Assembly (NCBI GenBank): GCA_003971905.1
Contig: RSEE01000006.1
Span: 62,001-126,000, forward strand
Reading direction: 5' to 3'
DNA: 64,000 bases
Source: Moniliella sp. 'wahieum'
Taxonomy: Eukaryota > Basidiomycota > Moniliellomycetes > Moniliellales > Moniliellaceae
The notes below the pieces were generated by a model. The model was not told the DNA's origin. It was given only the letters and a program-made list of their open reading frames with translations, and made no database searches. Shown here piece after piece: positions 47,412-59,689 of this stretch. The translations under genes and the position numbers were made by a program. Positions within the stretch are counted from its first letter, which is position 1; every line of letters starts with the position of its first letter.

Positions 47412-49129
47412 ATGTGTGGCATTATGGCTTTGCTTGGCGCAGCAGCACCAGCCTGCTGCGCCCGAGCTCAACGAGGGCCTGTCGCTCCTTCAGCACCGTG
47501 GCCAGGACGCGGCTGGCATTGTGACCTGTGGTCCGCGCGGCCGCTTTTTCCAATGCAAGGGCAACGGCATGGTGCGCGACGTGTTTGATGCCTCGGCCCT
47601 CAGCCGCCTGGGGCAGCATGGGCATTGGCCATGTCCGCTACCCCACCGCTGGCTCGTCGAACCACGCCGAAGCCCAGCCGTTCTACGTCAACTCTCCGTA
47701 CGGCATCACTTTTGCGCACAATGGCAACCTGGTCAACACTGCCGAGCTGCAGCAGTTCCTTGACGCCGATGCGCACCGGCACATCAACACCGACTCGGAC
47801 TCGGAACTGCTGCTCAACATCCTCGCCAACAACCTCCAGGAAACGGGCAAGTTCCGTATCAATGAGGAGGACATTTTCATGCGATTGGGGGCCTGATGCG
47901 CGATGCGCACGGCGGCTATGCATGTGTGGCCATGCTGGCTGGATTTGGCATCATTGCCTTCCGTGATCCCAAGGATCCGTCCGGTGGGCATGTGCACCCG
48001 TCGCAGCGACGAGGCGACTGAGGGCACGCCGCTTGCCCAGCTGCACACACGGCCAAGGACTTTTGCTTCACTTCCGAGTCGGTGGTGAGCGATGCGCTTG
48101 GGTTTGAGGACTATGAGGACCTCAAGCCGGTGAGGCGGTGATCATTACCCGCTCCCAGGTTAGCCGCCGTGTGCTGACGCCCCAGCCAACCGCGAAAAAA
48201 CACCTACTCGTTTGCCCCGGAATTTTCGAGTATGTTACTTTGCCCGGCCCGACTCGTGTGATCGATGGAGTGAGCGTCTACCGTGCCCGGATGGCGATGG
48301 GCGACAAGCTGGCGGAGACGGTGAGTCGCACCCTGGCTGCGACGGGGGAGACGGTGGATGTGGTGGTGCCGGTACGGACACGTCGCGTGTGGCGGCGCTG
48401 CAGTTGGCGCAGAAGTTGCGGCTTCCGTATCGCGAGGGCTTATCAAGAACCGGTATGTGGGCCGGACGTTCATCATGCCGGGCCAAGATGTGCGGCGGAA
48501 GAACGTGCGGAAAAAGTTGAATGCAATGGCGCTCGAGTTTGCCGGCAAGAATGTGATGTTGTCGACGACTCGATCGTGCGTGGCACAACGTCCAAGGAGA
48601 TCATCCAGATGGCGCGCGATGCCGGGGCCAAGAAGGTGATCATGGCATCGTGCGCGCCGCCGATCCGGTACCCGAACGTATACGGGATCGACATGCCGTC
48701 GCGCGCTGAGCTGGTGGCGCATGGCCGTAGCGATCCGAGTGGGCGACTACATCCACGCGGACCAGGTCATCTACCAGTCGCTGGAGGACCTGATCGATGC
48801 GGTGCAGGCCTGAACCCGGAGCTGAAGCAGTTTGACTGCTCGGTGTTTGACGGGCGCTACGTGACGGGGGATGTGGACACAAGTACCTGGAGCACCTCGA
48901 GCTGCTGCGCTCGGAGAACACCAAGCTCAAGAAGCAGCTGGCGGCGGTGAGCTATGGGCGCTGCCGCGGCGTCGAGCAACCGCTGCTGCTGCCGGTGTCG
49001 GGGACGCTGATGACGCCGACGGGGAGGAGAAGAAGGCGGAGGCGGGGGTGCCGCGGCGGGTGCGGCGCCATCAGCTCGAACGGGCACAAGGGGGAGGATC
49101 TGGGGCTGTACAATGGCTATTCGCAGTGA
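47412..49129 (+). CDS. ADE4: amidophosphoribosyltransferase
   Basis: First step of purine synthesis: glutamine plus PRPP to phosphoribosylamine. The ATG at 47412 gives MCGIMALLG with the catalytic Cys2 of the Ntn glutaminase domain. Further glutaminase blocks are [56 protein letters not shown] and [20 protein letters not shown]. The phosphoribosyltransferase part has [64 protein letters not shown] loop [32 protein letters not shown] and [20 protein letters not shown]. The end [15 protein letters not shown] gives a stop at 49129. At least eight frame shifts fall in conserved blocks, which points to sequencing indels. The length fits the family (about 550-570 residues). Confidence 0.93.
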
Positions 49130-49237
49130 GTGCGCTGGGGGTGCTGTCGTTAATCAATGGGTGGGCCGCATTGTGTGTTTTTGTCTGTGTGTGAGTGTGT
49201 GTGCAAGGGGGCTAGGCCTTAAGAGGGGGTGAGGGGC

Positions 49238-49266
49238 ATGTGACATGTGACATGTGACATGTGATG
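49238..49266. repeat. CATGTGA x4 tandem repeat
   Basis: CATGTGACATGTGACATGTG continues for a fourth unit. It is the longest of a set of dispersed CATGTGA arrays and lies between ADE4 and the bZIP gene. Confidence 0.85.
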
Positions 49267-50104
49267 GGGGCGTGGGACACGCGTGTTCCGCGGGCAGGCG
49301 GAACTAGCTGAGGTAAGCACACGGGGGGCGCGCGCAGGGCGTCTGTTTGGTAATGCTCAGCTCAGCCATCCTCTGCTCGTCCACCGGCCTCCGCCTCCGC
49401 CCGTTAGGTCAGCCTGCCATGCCAGCCCAGCCGCCCCGACGCGTCCGCGCGCGCTGCCACCAGCCCCCGCCGCCGCCGCCGCGCCCCCCGACACGCCGCC
49501 ACCACCCCGCCCCACCGCCACCGCCGCCGCTGCCCCCGCCGCTGCTGCCGACGCCCCGCCCCCCCGCTCCTCCTTCCTCCGACCCCGCGCCCCCCTCCTC
49601 GCCCCCGCCCCCCTCCTCTCCCCTCCCCCCCTCCGCTCCTCGACGCGTCCCCCCCGCCGCGACCCACTGCCTCCCCCGGTCGCCTCCCCGCAGCTGAGGG
49701 ATGCCGCCTCGCCGCCCCGCCCCGCGCTAGGCACCCCGCCTCCGCCCGACGCCGCCCCGCCCAGCCCAGCGACGCGTCGCACCCTGGGCCTGCCGACGCC
49801 GACGCGTCGCATCTGCCTGCCCCGGCCGACGCGCCCATCGAGCCCCACAACGCCCCCGAGACCGGTGACCCCAACCAAGCTGCGATCTCCGCGCCTCCCC
49901 CGCCGCCCCGGCTCCGGCGCCGGCCTCTGGTCCCCTCGCCGCGTGCCGTGCGTGCCGACCCACACCCGCTCGCCCGAGATGCAGTCCCCCTCGTTGGGCC
50001 CCCCCTACTGCGGCCGCCGAGCCAGGCTCAGTGGTCCATTCGTCTGCTGTGCCCTCAACGGCCGACCAGAACGCGTGGATTTACTCTACGTGGGCTCGCA
50101 CGAG
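49267..50104. other. very GC-rich upstream region of the bZIP gene
   Basis: 49440-49800 is almost pure CCG/CCC-type sequence. It is open in several frames through composition and is not evidence of coding. The bZIP protein may begin upstream of 50105 in this stretch. Confidence 0.4.
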
Positions 50105-51120
50105 ATGGACGGCGTGGCGCAAGCTGCCGCGGTCGCTGCTGCTGCCGCTGCGGCCGCGTCGGCGTCCGGGCAGGTGGGCAGTTCGCACCCCCCAAGCATG
50201 GAGCTGGCCCATGCGCATGCCCAGCCGGGTCCTTCTCAACCGAAGAAACGTCGTCCCACCGACCCGTCCAAGCGCGCCGAGCAGAACCGTGTGGCCCAGC
50301 GCAACTTCCGCATGCGACGTGATGCGCGCTTCAAGGTGCTGCAAGAACAGGCGGCTCAACTGGCCCGCTTGACGCAGGAGAATATGCAGATGCAAGGACG
50401 GTGGGCGGAACTGCTGTCGCTGTCGAACAAGTTGCGTTCGGACAACCATGCGCTACGCGTGACCATGGCCACGCTTGCCCAACAGCGCCAAACCACATCG
50501 CAAGAAGCCATTGAGGCTGTGCTGCGCACTGTCCAGGGCAAGGAGGTCCAGGCTCATGTCCAGGCCCAGTCCAGGCTCAGGTCCAGCTTCAACCACAAGC
50601 TCCTCCTTCTCCCCCGCCTGCCCACGGGCGCAACTGACACTGTTAACCCCCGCCGTCTCGGCCAGCCCGGCCCCGCACGTCGACCGACGACGCCCCCAGC
50701 GGATCCGCCGAGACGCGCAAACCAATTGTTGAACCTCGAGGGCCAACCCGAACTGCCGCACTTGTTTGGTTCGGCATTGGGCTCGACCGATCCGCAGCCC
50801 AGCCTTCAGCTACCTCGGCCCCTGGCGCTGGCGTAGGCGTAGGCGTCGCGAAGGTGTAGGCGAAGGTGTGCCTGGAGAAGGCGATACCAACGAAGCCTTG
50901 CGCAACCTCATGGCCGCTGCCATGTCGGCGCCCCGGGCCCGAACGGAGCGAAGAACCGGACGAATCGCGGAAACGTAAGGCCACCTCGCCGCCCCCGGCC
51001 GACACGGACGACTCTCACCGGCCTCGCTCCCCCCGAGGCAATGCAAGACGCCCCCCCGTCCAGGCTCCGCCCCTTCGGCTTAAGCTCCCACCTTGCCTGT
51101 TCCCCTGGCTAGGGCCCTAG
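50105..51120 (+). CDS. bZIP transcription factor (AP-1/Yap-like)
   Basis: Nuclear DNA-binding protein. From the ATG at 50105 there is a poly-Ala run (MDGVAQAAAVAAAAAAAASA), then KKRRPTDPSKRAEQNRVAQ and RNFRMRRDARFKVLQEQ, a fungal bZIP basic region with the NxxAQRxFR core of Yap-type factors. A leucine-zipper-like heptad run follows (LQEQAAQLARLTQENMQMQG, then LLSLSNKLRSDNHALR). The C-terminal half is Pro/Ser/Arg-rich. A base shift near 50830 leads to NEALRNLMAAAMSAP, and another near 50940 to ESRKRKATSPPPADTDDSHR with the stop at 51120. No cysteine-rich redox domain like that of Yap1 is visible. The true start could be further upstream in the GC-rich stretch. Confidence 0.75.
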
Positions 51121-51372
51121 ATGGGCGTTGATGCCTGGGTGGGGGGGGGGTTGTACTAGTGCTTGCGAATGCGAATGTTTCTGACGTGACGCGTGGCTCG
51201 TTGCTATGGTAGACGGGAAACAGACGGGGGTGGAGAGAGCTGCAACTAGAGAAAGGATCTTTACAAGGGGACACAGCGCGTCGGGAGGCAGAGCCAACCA
51301 GGAGAGACAAGGCGGAGGTGGATGTCGATCATGTCGATGAGGGACTAGGGAGGATCGAGGAGGGCTGAGCCC
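51121..51372. other. convergent intergenic
   Basis: 3' flanks of the bZIP and SNT2-like genes. Nothing further is seen. Confidence 0.5.
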
Positions 51373-54300
51373 TCAGGCTGAGGACTTGGTACGTAGTACG
51401 TAGCGCCTGTGCTTGGCGCGCAGCGCGGTAAGGACTAAGTAGCAAGCGGGAACGCCGGTTGCACAGCACCCCGGATTCCGGCACGACTGCAGCCGCCTGT
51501 TCTTGCCCCGGCTGCGCCGTTTGGTCTTGACGGCCGACGGCTGGATGGCCACCAAAGGGGCGAAGCATGCGTGCCGCAATTCGAGCACACTTGGTCCATC
51601 AGCTTGGACCCCCACCGAGGCGCGTCCCGGTCAGGAGAGACGTGCTGGTCCTGCGTCGCGGGCAACGTAAACAGCCCCGGGGGGAACATGTGACTGTACC
51701 GTCCCAGCGCACGAAGCAGCGGGTAGTCGGCCGGTCCACAAGGCACAGCGTCTACCACCGCTCCGCCCGTCCATCCTTTCTCCGTGTCCAGCACCTCGTC
51801 CATCTCCACGTCCGACTCGTCGGCATCGAACGGAAGGGGACTCGGTAGTGGCGCAGCGTACGGCGGTGGCAGACCCGGACTTTGCTGTTGGCTGCCATAA
51901 AGATGGTAACATGGGACGCCACGTTTCGGGATCCAGTCGTTCAACGCGTAAATCCGCTTGTCCTGCAGGGCGATCGCGTGGTCCGGACAGCACGTCAGTT
52001 CTTGTACCCTCCCCGACTCGTAGTTGAACCGGTGAGCTTGGAGCGACCTCCATCTTCTTCGTCTTCTCCTGCTTCTTCTTCTCTGGCTGACGCATCCTTT
52101 TCTTCCTTCGCTTCATGTTGCTCCTTTGTCGTTTCGCTTGGCTGCCGTGAGGAGCAGAGGGCCTCTCTCGAACCAGCTTCGCCTAGACCCCTTCCTCCCC
52201 GGCCGCGGATGCGCGCGGCAAAATCTCAAAACCAAGCATGTACCCCGTGGGCTTGGTGTTGCGTCGTTCGGGCGGATGACGAACCTGCTGCGCCCACGCA
52301 CACGATACATGGAACTTACGCCACCCCTCGGCCGAACACTCGACACATGCGCCCGTCGGTCGATGGCAAATCTCGCACAAGGCACGGTAGCGACGACATG
52401 GGCAGCGTGCCCACCCCTTCCACCGGACCGTAGCGCGTCACATCGCCCACCGTACAGCCATGCATAAACACGCGCACCACCAGGTGCACCCAGTTGTTTC
52501 GTTCTGTCGGCTTGACACGTCCAGCATCCGGCCTCGGCGGCGGGCGGAACATAACAGGCATGTGCGCCGCAAAGAACCCGCCACTTTGTGGTGCCCCGGC
52601 CCCGGAGGAGTAGGGCAGCAGGCGCGGAACCCGGTGGTCCAGAAGGCGCGCGCACAGGTAGCGCGCAGGCCCAGCCCTGGCAACAGAGGCGCAGGACTTG
52701 CGTGGCTGTTCCAGTTCTTCTCGATTGGGCGAGGCAGCGGCAGCCGACGTGCCAAGCAGGCCTGGTGAACCTTGGTGTGGGCCCGGCGTGGGACCGGCCG
52801 AGGAAGGGCGATCCCAGGATTTACTCGTCGTCGAACCAGGCGAGATGGCCGGCGAAGGCGAGGTGGGGAAGGCCGATGACGGCACAGCGGTCGCCTTGAG
52901 CGGTCCGGATGCCGGGGCCGGAGTAGCGGGCGAGGCCTGCCAGGCTGGGCAGCAACGGACGGAGGAGGGGCGAAGAAGGCGCGTAGCCAGGCAGAGGGGG
53001 CATGTTGCTTCCCGGGGGCGGCGGCCATGGCACCATTCAAGGGAACGAGGGGCGGCGGCCCAGGCAATGGGAACGGCACCGTACCTGGTGGTGGCGGCGG
53101 AGGGAACTGGCCCGGCGGGAAGGGAGGCATGGGGTACTGGGGGAAGACGAGCATGCTGCCCTGCGGTGGCATGCCGTGTGCCGGGGTAGGAAGGACCATG
53201 CCGGGAGGCGGGAAGCCAGGAGGGAACCGGTACGGGAGTTGGCTGTCGAGCATGGGACTGGGCTGTACGCCGCACAACATGCACTTGGGCACCAACGACT
53301 CGTTTGGATGGACCAAGTTGGCACACATGTCGCACGTCCAGCTCTCGGCGGCCACCGCTGCGCTGTCCAGGCCATAGCAGAGCGGATGCGCACTGAGGCC
53401 ACAGTGGGTGCACTGCACTAGCTGCGCCACGGGCTCCAGCCGTGCGCACACGGCGCATGGCGGCAGCGGCGGCAAGGGCGTGGGCAGACTTGGTCCCAGC
53501 TGCGCCCGGGCACGACGCGGTGAGGCGTGCCAGATGCCGGTGGGGGCACGTGGCCCAGAGCAGGCGGGATGGCAGCAGGGGTGCCCGCGCCCTGGGCGCC
53601 GGCCACGGTCGCATGCGGTGGTCCGGACAGCACTGCCGCCGCTCCGCCCGGCAAGGCCGGAGGGAGAGGCGACGGCGTTGGGCGGGAGCGAGAGGTGGAC
53701 TTGGAGCGGCGGGCGGTGAGGAAAGACCGAGCGCCTCTAGGCGGTCGAGTGCGTTTGGCATGGGCCGCATCCGGCAGGGCACCGAGCGAAGCGGGCGTGC
53801 CGACAGCCAGTGGGGACGGGGTAAACGGTTCGGGCGAGCCGGGCGTCGCTGCCGCCGGCGACGGCTCGTCGCGGTGGACAGCAGGTGAGCTCGGTGGGAC
53901 AGGAGTCTCCTTCTTGGCTTTGGCCGCGGGTGATGGTTTGCTGGGCGACGGCTTAGCAGGCGGCGTGGCGGCCGCGGCGGCGACGCGGCAGCGGCCTGGC
54001 GGGTAGAGCGGCGGGTGCGCAGACCGCGTCGGCCAATTCGGCCCGGCGAGTCGGCCGAGTCTTCCGCGACCTCGTCGTCCAGGCGAGGCACCTTGACGCC
54101 GAGGCCGCTGTCCTCCTGAGGCGCGGCGCGTTTGTGGGCGTTGGTGCGGGCGTCGATCTGGGACGCCTCGGCTGCATACTTGCGCCAGTGCAAGCCACAG
54201 TCAATGCACAGTGCCGGGTTGGGCCACACGGCACGGCCACGGAACCAGCGCGGGCTGCGGTGCGTATGGCACACGGAGCAGGTGAACATGTCCGACTCGC

Positions 54301-57300
54301 TCTGGTTCCCCCGCATGTACGACTCGGCCGCGTTGGGAGCAACAAGCATATTGAAGGGCCGGATGATTTCGTTGGCCGTCTTCATGTCGCCTTTGAGGCG
54401 GGCATCCCACGCAGGCTTGTAGTAGCGCGGGCCGCGCTGGAGGTAATACCCGCGCACCAAGTCTCCGTAAAACTTGGATGGAATCATCCGCTTCAGCTCG
54501 GGGAGATTGAGGTCTTTGCGGGCATGCGTTTGGAGGATGCGCATCTCGTTGTCGGTCCAGTCTGCCAGGCGGAAGTCCTCCGGCCTCGACTCGGAGAAGA
54601 GGCTCAGCGCGCGCGCCACATTAGAGCCGTCCTTGAGTGCGGTGGCCAACAGACAGAGGGCACGATTGAAGATGTCCGTATCAGAGATTTTGAGGGGCAA
54701 GCTGCTGTTCTTGTCGAGCGAGCGCTGGGCCAAAGTCAGATAGGTGGTTACTGCAAGTGGGGGCAAGAAAACGGTGTTAGTACAAGCGCCAAGACAGACA
54801 TGAGAGGACCACATACAGATCTTGTCCGGCACGGGCAACTGAGGCGACCAGAGAAGCTTCACAACCTCATCCGATCCCCGGTCCGGCCACGGCGTACGGT
54901 CTGGCACGGGTGTCAAGTCAGGCAAGTCAAGGTGCTTCTGGTGCAGCGCGCGAGCTCCTCCCCGCCCGCGCGGTACGCTCCACGGCCCCGTCCACGGCCA
55001 CGACCACGACCACGACCACGGCCACGACCCCGCCCTCTGCCCCTTCCACGTCCCCGACCACCTCGGGTGCTTGCAACAGGGGGTTCGGGGGGCGGGGCAA
55101 CCGGGTAGCATCTGGTTCGGACGGGGCTGGGTGAGCGTCAGCAGCGGCAGCAACCTGGATGGCGGGAACAGAAGCTGGTGCGGGCGACAAAGCGGCGGTA
55201 GATTCTGCCATGGCCAACTCTGGAGCAGCGGCAGGTGTTCCCCCCTCATTGTCCATGTCTCCCTCCGCATCGTCACTCTCCGGTTCTCGGTCGGCATCGG
55301 CCTCATCGGCCTCGCCATCCGCATCACCATCTGCGTCTCCATCCGCATCGCCTTCCACCGCCATCGGTGTGGCGGTGGCTTGTGAGCCCGGCTTCTCCGG
55401 GGAACCCAACAGTGATGGTGTAGCGGGCCGGAACTGCTGCGAGGGGGCCATGGCCGAAGTGGGGGGCATCTGGACCAGACCCGGTACCGATTCCGTCTCG
55501 TCTCCATCGGTTGAACTTGGGGCGCTGTCATTGGCGTTTGCAATCTCCGACAGACGCAGGTCAGCTGGGCGGAAGGGCGCATGGGCAGCCGCACTAGGCT
55601 TTGCATTTACGGGCGTGGTGGCCCGGGAGGTAAGGGGCTCATCGCGTTGGTATGCGTCCTCGGTCGAATGCGCAACCACAGCAAGCGTACTTTCTGGAGC
55701 GGCTTTGGTGCTCATTGCCTCCTCCATGTGGCCCGTGGGAGCGACGGTAGCATCCCCGCCGCGCTCGTCTGCTTCGGGAGGCCGGTTGCCCAGGCCAAAC
55801 TGGAGCTGCTCCTCCCAGGAGATGACGTTGGCTTGGTACGTCTCTCCAATACGTTGGTTGCCCGGAGGAAAGATGAGGTCGTCGGGATTGAGCGCATCGG
55901 GAGGGTAGGTTTTCTGGCCAAAGTAGCGATAGGGCCACATACGATGACACTTGACCCCGCGTGACTCGTCGAGCACAGCCCGGTCGACCCCAGTCGCATC
56001 TCGGTCGGGCGTGGCCTTGTCACGCTCCGACTCGAGTCGGGTCATGTGCCGCTTGTTCCGGGTAACGGGGGCCTGGTTCCTCGGGTTCCTGGGGGGTGTC
56101 CTTGGTGTCCTTGTCCTCCGTTTCGTCCATGGCAACTGCTGGCTCTTTGTCCTCTGCCTCGTCCGACTCCTTTTCCGCTTTCCTAAGGGGAGAGGAGACA
56201 GGATCCAGCTCGTCCTTCTTCTCTGTGGAGCTCACAGGCTCGGCCACGGGGGCACCAGGCCCAGCAGGTCTGCGTTGCAGGTCCATGAGACGCCTCGGGG
56301 GGGCTTGGCGTCGAGCGCAGGATCGGCACAGTGGATGTGCCAGAACTTGCGGCACTTGCTGCACCGCACCGAGTCGGAGCTGCATACGAGAAGAAGAGGG
56401 AGGGTCAGCAACAGCGATGGAAGTTGGGCGGGGAGGGGGCGGGGGGCGGCAAAATAATTAGGCACTAGTAATAACGAGTAGCCTGTTATTACCCCCCGCC
56501 CCCCCCCCCCCGAAGCGGAAGGGGGCAAGAACGAAATTAAATAAACGCACCTCGACGCCCACTGTTTGCACTGGTTGCAGGTTCTTGGCGCCTGGGTCAG
56601 GTCGCGCTCCAGCCCCGTCTCGAAGAAGATGAACGAGTAGCGGTCTTGGATTACCTTGACGACATCGGCCGGAGCGTTGCGAAGGAGGTGGGAGGGCATG
56701 ACATCGTAGTAGCGATGGACGTAGCGATCAAAGAGCTGAGTGAAATAAAAATGGTCTTCCTGCCGCTTGTAGGTGGCCAGATCTTGCGCCGAGCCATCGC
56801 CAATGAAGCTGCGATGGCGTACCTCGCAAAACCCACGCACAGCCTCGAGCGGAAACAGATCCTCATTGACCGTGCCCAGAAGAAGGCGCGAATCAATGGT
56901 GGCCTTGGTAAACACATCGCGCTGCCGCTGGAACAGGTTCGTTCGCACATACACCCGGTAATCGGGCGGCGGCTTTTGGGGTCCCTCTGGCGTAGCATCG
57001 GGCTCCAAGAGATAGACAAACTCCATTACTCGTCCAATCAGATATGGCTCTCCTTGGCCTGCAAACCAGGGGGCGCTGAGGTAGATAAAGTCTGGCGGAG
57101 GAGAAGGGTTAGCCAAAGGGAAGGACGAGGGGGGGGGGGGGCGCACCGTTGGGCTGAATCTGTTTCCCGTTGCTCCACTGGACCGAGGTGGGGTTGGGAG
57201 GAGGACCCTCGGGAGAGAGGCAGGAGGGGTGGCGGTGGTGGCGGTAGAGGGCAGAGGTCGGCAGGGGGTGGGCCAGTGGGGGCAGCTGCTGGAGGGGACG

Positions 57301-57498
57301 GCGCCGGCGGGGGGGAGAAGTGGATGCGGATGCGGATGCTGGCGCTGGGGGCAGCAGGCTCGCCTGGATCGGTGGGGGGGGCAGCCGCTGGATTGGGGCG
57401 GGGATGAGCGTGGGCTCAGTGGAGGGGTGGTCGGGCATGCTGAGCGAGGAGGAGGGGGGTGGGGGGGCCGCGTGGGGAGCGGCGGATGGCGAAGACAT
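51373..57498 (-). CDS. SNT2: SNT2-like chromatin regulator: BAH-PHD-ELM2-SANT-GATA-PHD-ePHD
   Basis: Nuclear histone-reading protein; Snt2 relatives act in Rpd3/Ecm5-type (budding yeast) or Lid2-type (fission yeast) complexes. The ATG at 57498 (MSSPSAAPHAAPPPPSS) starts a Pro-rich leader. An intron at 57092-57146 precedes the BAH domain (DFIYLSAPWFAGQGEPYLIG, YYDVMPSHLLRNAPADVVKV). PHD1 (CNQCKQWAS) is split from CSKCRKFWHIHC by the intron at 56380-56550. An acidic disordered region follows (about 55250-55350). ELM2-like sequence includes HLDLPDLTPVPD and EVVKLLWSPQLPVPDK. After the intron at 54751-54816 comes SANT (DWTDNEMRILQTHARKDLN), a GATA-type finger (CSVC, 20 residues, CIDC; near 54190-54290), a long Pro/Ser region, PHD2 (CAVCARLEPVAQLVQC, HPLCYGLD), an extended PHD (CEICHRPTGACVECS, FHVSCAWAQQ) and a second GATA-like CSNCGTHASPLWW before the stop at 51373. 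Many frame shifts. About 1900 residues. Confidence 0.85.
54960..55070 (-). repeat. RG-encoding (GGTCGT)n tract within the SNT2-like gene
   Basis: CGTGGT-type hexamers read as GRGRGRGRG in one minus frame, and as VVVV or WSWSW in the others. The frame changes on both sides, so RG usage is likely but not proven. It lies between the acidic region and ELM2. Confidence 0.6.
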
Positions 57499-57850
57499 GG
57501 TGGGGGTGTGCGTGGGCGCGGCTGCGGGTGTGGGGATGTGGGTGCGGGTGGAGAGGGCGGGGCAGGAGAGGGGGGCGGAGAAGGGGACAGAAGGGAAGAA
57601 GGGGAAGCAGAAGGGGAAGCAGAAGGGGAAGCAGAAGGGGAAGCAGAAAGAAAAGGAAAAGAAAAAGGGGGCGTCGAAGGGGACGGAGACGGAGAAGGGG
57701 AACAAGAAGGAAAGCGGGACACGCAGGGGACGGCGAGGGGAAGACGACGGGGAAGGAGAAGACGCGGTCGGCGCAGTGCGCAACGAGAGCACAGACAAGC
57801 GGGGGCAGGCGCGGGGGCAGGCGGCGGCGGAAGAGGCAGCTTATAATATA
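57499..57850. promoter_or_regulatory. purine-rich upstream region of the SNT2-like gene with 12-bp repeat
   Basis: Four perfect GAAGGGGAAGCA units at 57598-57645 lie in a long A/G-rich strand (57540-57830), about 100-150 bp before the ATG. Confidence 0.6.
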
Positions 57851-59689
57851 GCCCAAGCGACGCTGGCTGGCTGGCTGCGATGGTGGCAGCGTTTCATAAA
57901 CCGGGGGAGGCGGCCCATCCAGGCGGCTGGCAGACACACCTCGGCCTGCACACTGCCCCTGCGCCCGCGCCTCCTGCCCGCACCACGCCACTGTCTGCAA
58001 CCTTCTCCCGCGCCTGCCGCCCCGTGCCTGTCCGCCTGGGCGCGGCTGCTATCCGAGCTGCGACGGCCGCTGCTCCCCATTCCACGCCCAGCAGGCCCAT
58101 CCTGCCCACGCCCGCCCCCGCCGCCCGCATCCTGCCCCTGCCGCATCCCGTCCCCCGCCCCGCCGATGTTCTCTCTTCCTCCTCCGGCGGGGGGCAGCCA
58201 CCGTCTCTCGGCACGCGAGATGGTCGGGGTTCCACAGCCTCCGACCGACGACACACGTCTGCCATCATGTTTCATCATCCAGTGGCACGAGCCGGCCGGC
58301 CGCCCCACCGCGCGCCATATGGCGCTCACATCCAACCAGAACCCACTCTTCTGTGTGTAACGTGTGGACGGCTTGATCCAGTACTGAGAGCTGGGTTGCC
58401 CTACTAATCTTCGCGGGTCGTATACAGAACGGCGGAGGGACATGTTATAGCGTCTCGAGGAGCGATGAGGGAGGCCTCGGAGCATCTGGGTTAGGGTGCC
58501 CCAAATGCACGAAAAAAAATCCAAAAGCCCTCAATAGTATACTGTGCGCAGCCACAGCCGTTCTGCTCGCTCCCAGCGAAGGCCGCTCTGTTGGCCCTGG
58601 TTATAACTTCAAGTCCCAAGCGGGTCTGGTGGCGTATAGACCAACTCTACACCTCGGTGGTCGAAACGCTTGCTGCATCATCACGCTCACGAGAAGACAG
58701 GTCGAGTTCAGTTCATCATTCATGCAATCCAACCCACACACAGAAGGCACCTATCGGGCTTGCCTCCATCCTCAATTCACCCGAGTCCCCCAAAGCTCGG
58801 ATGAGTATCCAGCATGGAGGGAGGTCAAAGGCTGGGCATCTCCCCATCTGTGGCGATGAAGAGCGACTCGGGCGCGGAGGAGAGCCCACGTTGAGCACGT
58901 TAATCAGCCAGGCTTAACTTGTGGCCCCCACACCGGAAGACATGTGCCCCTCGCCCGTTTCAACCACAGATGCGGAGAGGGAACAGGGAGGGCGGAATGG
59001 AGCGGAATGGACGCGGCCATTGGGTGGCAGATACGAGGGCGCGGGGGCACAGCAAATAAACTCGTTATATAGTCTGCTGCCTCGCCGCCTGAGGCCTGAC
59101 CGGCCTGACCCGAGGGTAGGCCTCTGCAGTGGTTACCGGTTACCGCTTAGCCTAGCTGAGGCCTCCTTATCATAGGCGCGATCCTACTCGCCCTGCCTCT
59201 ATGCCCGCCCTGCCGCAGTTGGCGACACAACTTACACCTCTCCTCTCTCCGCGTCCTTTCTCCCCGACTACCCCCCCGCGTCTCGCCGTCCTAGCCCCGC
59301 GCCAAGAACATTTTGCCTATTCAAAAGGACTCTTCTCCCTCAAAGTCATAGAGTAGGCGCGCTAGCCATCTTGGACGCCAGTGCCGACCTCGCATCACCC
59401 AGGTGTCACAAGCCAGCACCCCCCCGCTCCAGGCACGCCGTGTCGCCCGCTTCCCATCTGGAGCTCAGGCGAGGAGAGCGTCGTTCCGTCCTTGGCATAA
59501 TGCACTATTAGTCATACAAAACATGAATCAGCGAGAGAGGAGGTACCTCCGGTAACCACAGTTACTAGTTACTCCTACCAACCAGCTCGATCGATTCACG
59601 GCCCAGCTCCTTCATTTGAGCTGCGGCTCCTTTCGGTAGAATTTTCTTCGTTGGTGGGTGCTTCCTTCTGACAAAACATCATTATCGAC
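57851..59689. other. intergenic, no supported gene
   Basis: Frames are open between 57880 and 58520 on both strands because of GC content, without recognisable domains. GGGTTAGGGT (58486-58495) is telo-box-like. GCCTGAGGCC-type palindromic words occur near 59085-59125. Confidence 0.45.

Noticed and set aside
49283-50104. Long Pro/Arg-rich ORFs on both strands before the bZIP gene
   Set aside because: All frames are open because the DNA is nearly all C/G on each strand; only the bZIP part has recognisable sequence.
57850-58524. Candidate genes on both strands between SNT2 and the oxygenase remnant
   Set aside because: Open through GC content only; no domain or splice pattern.
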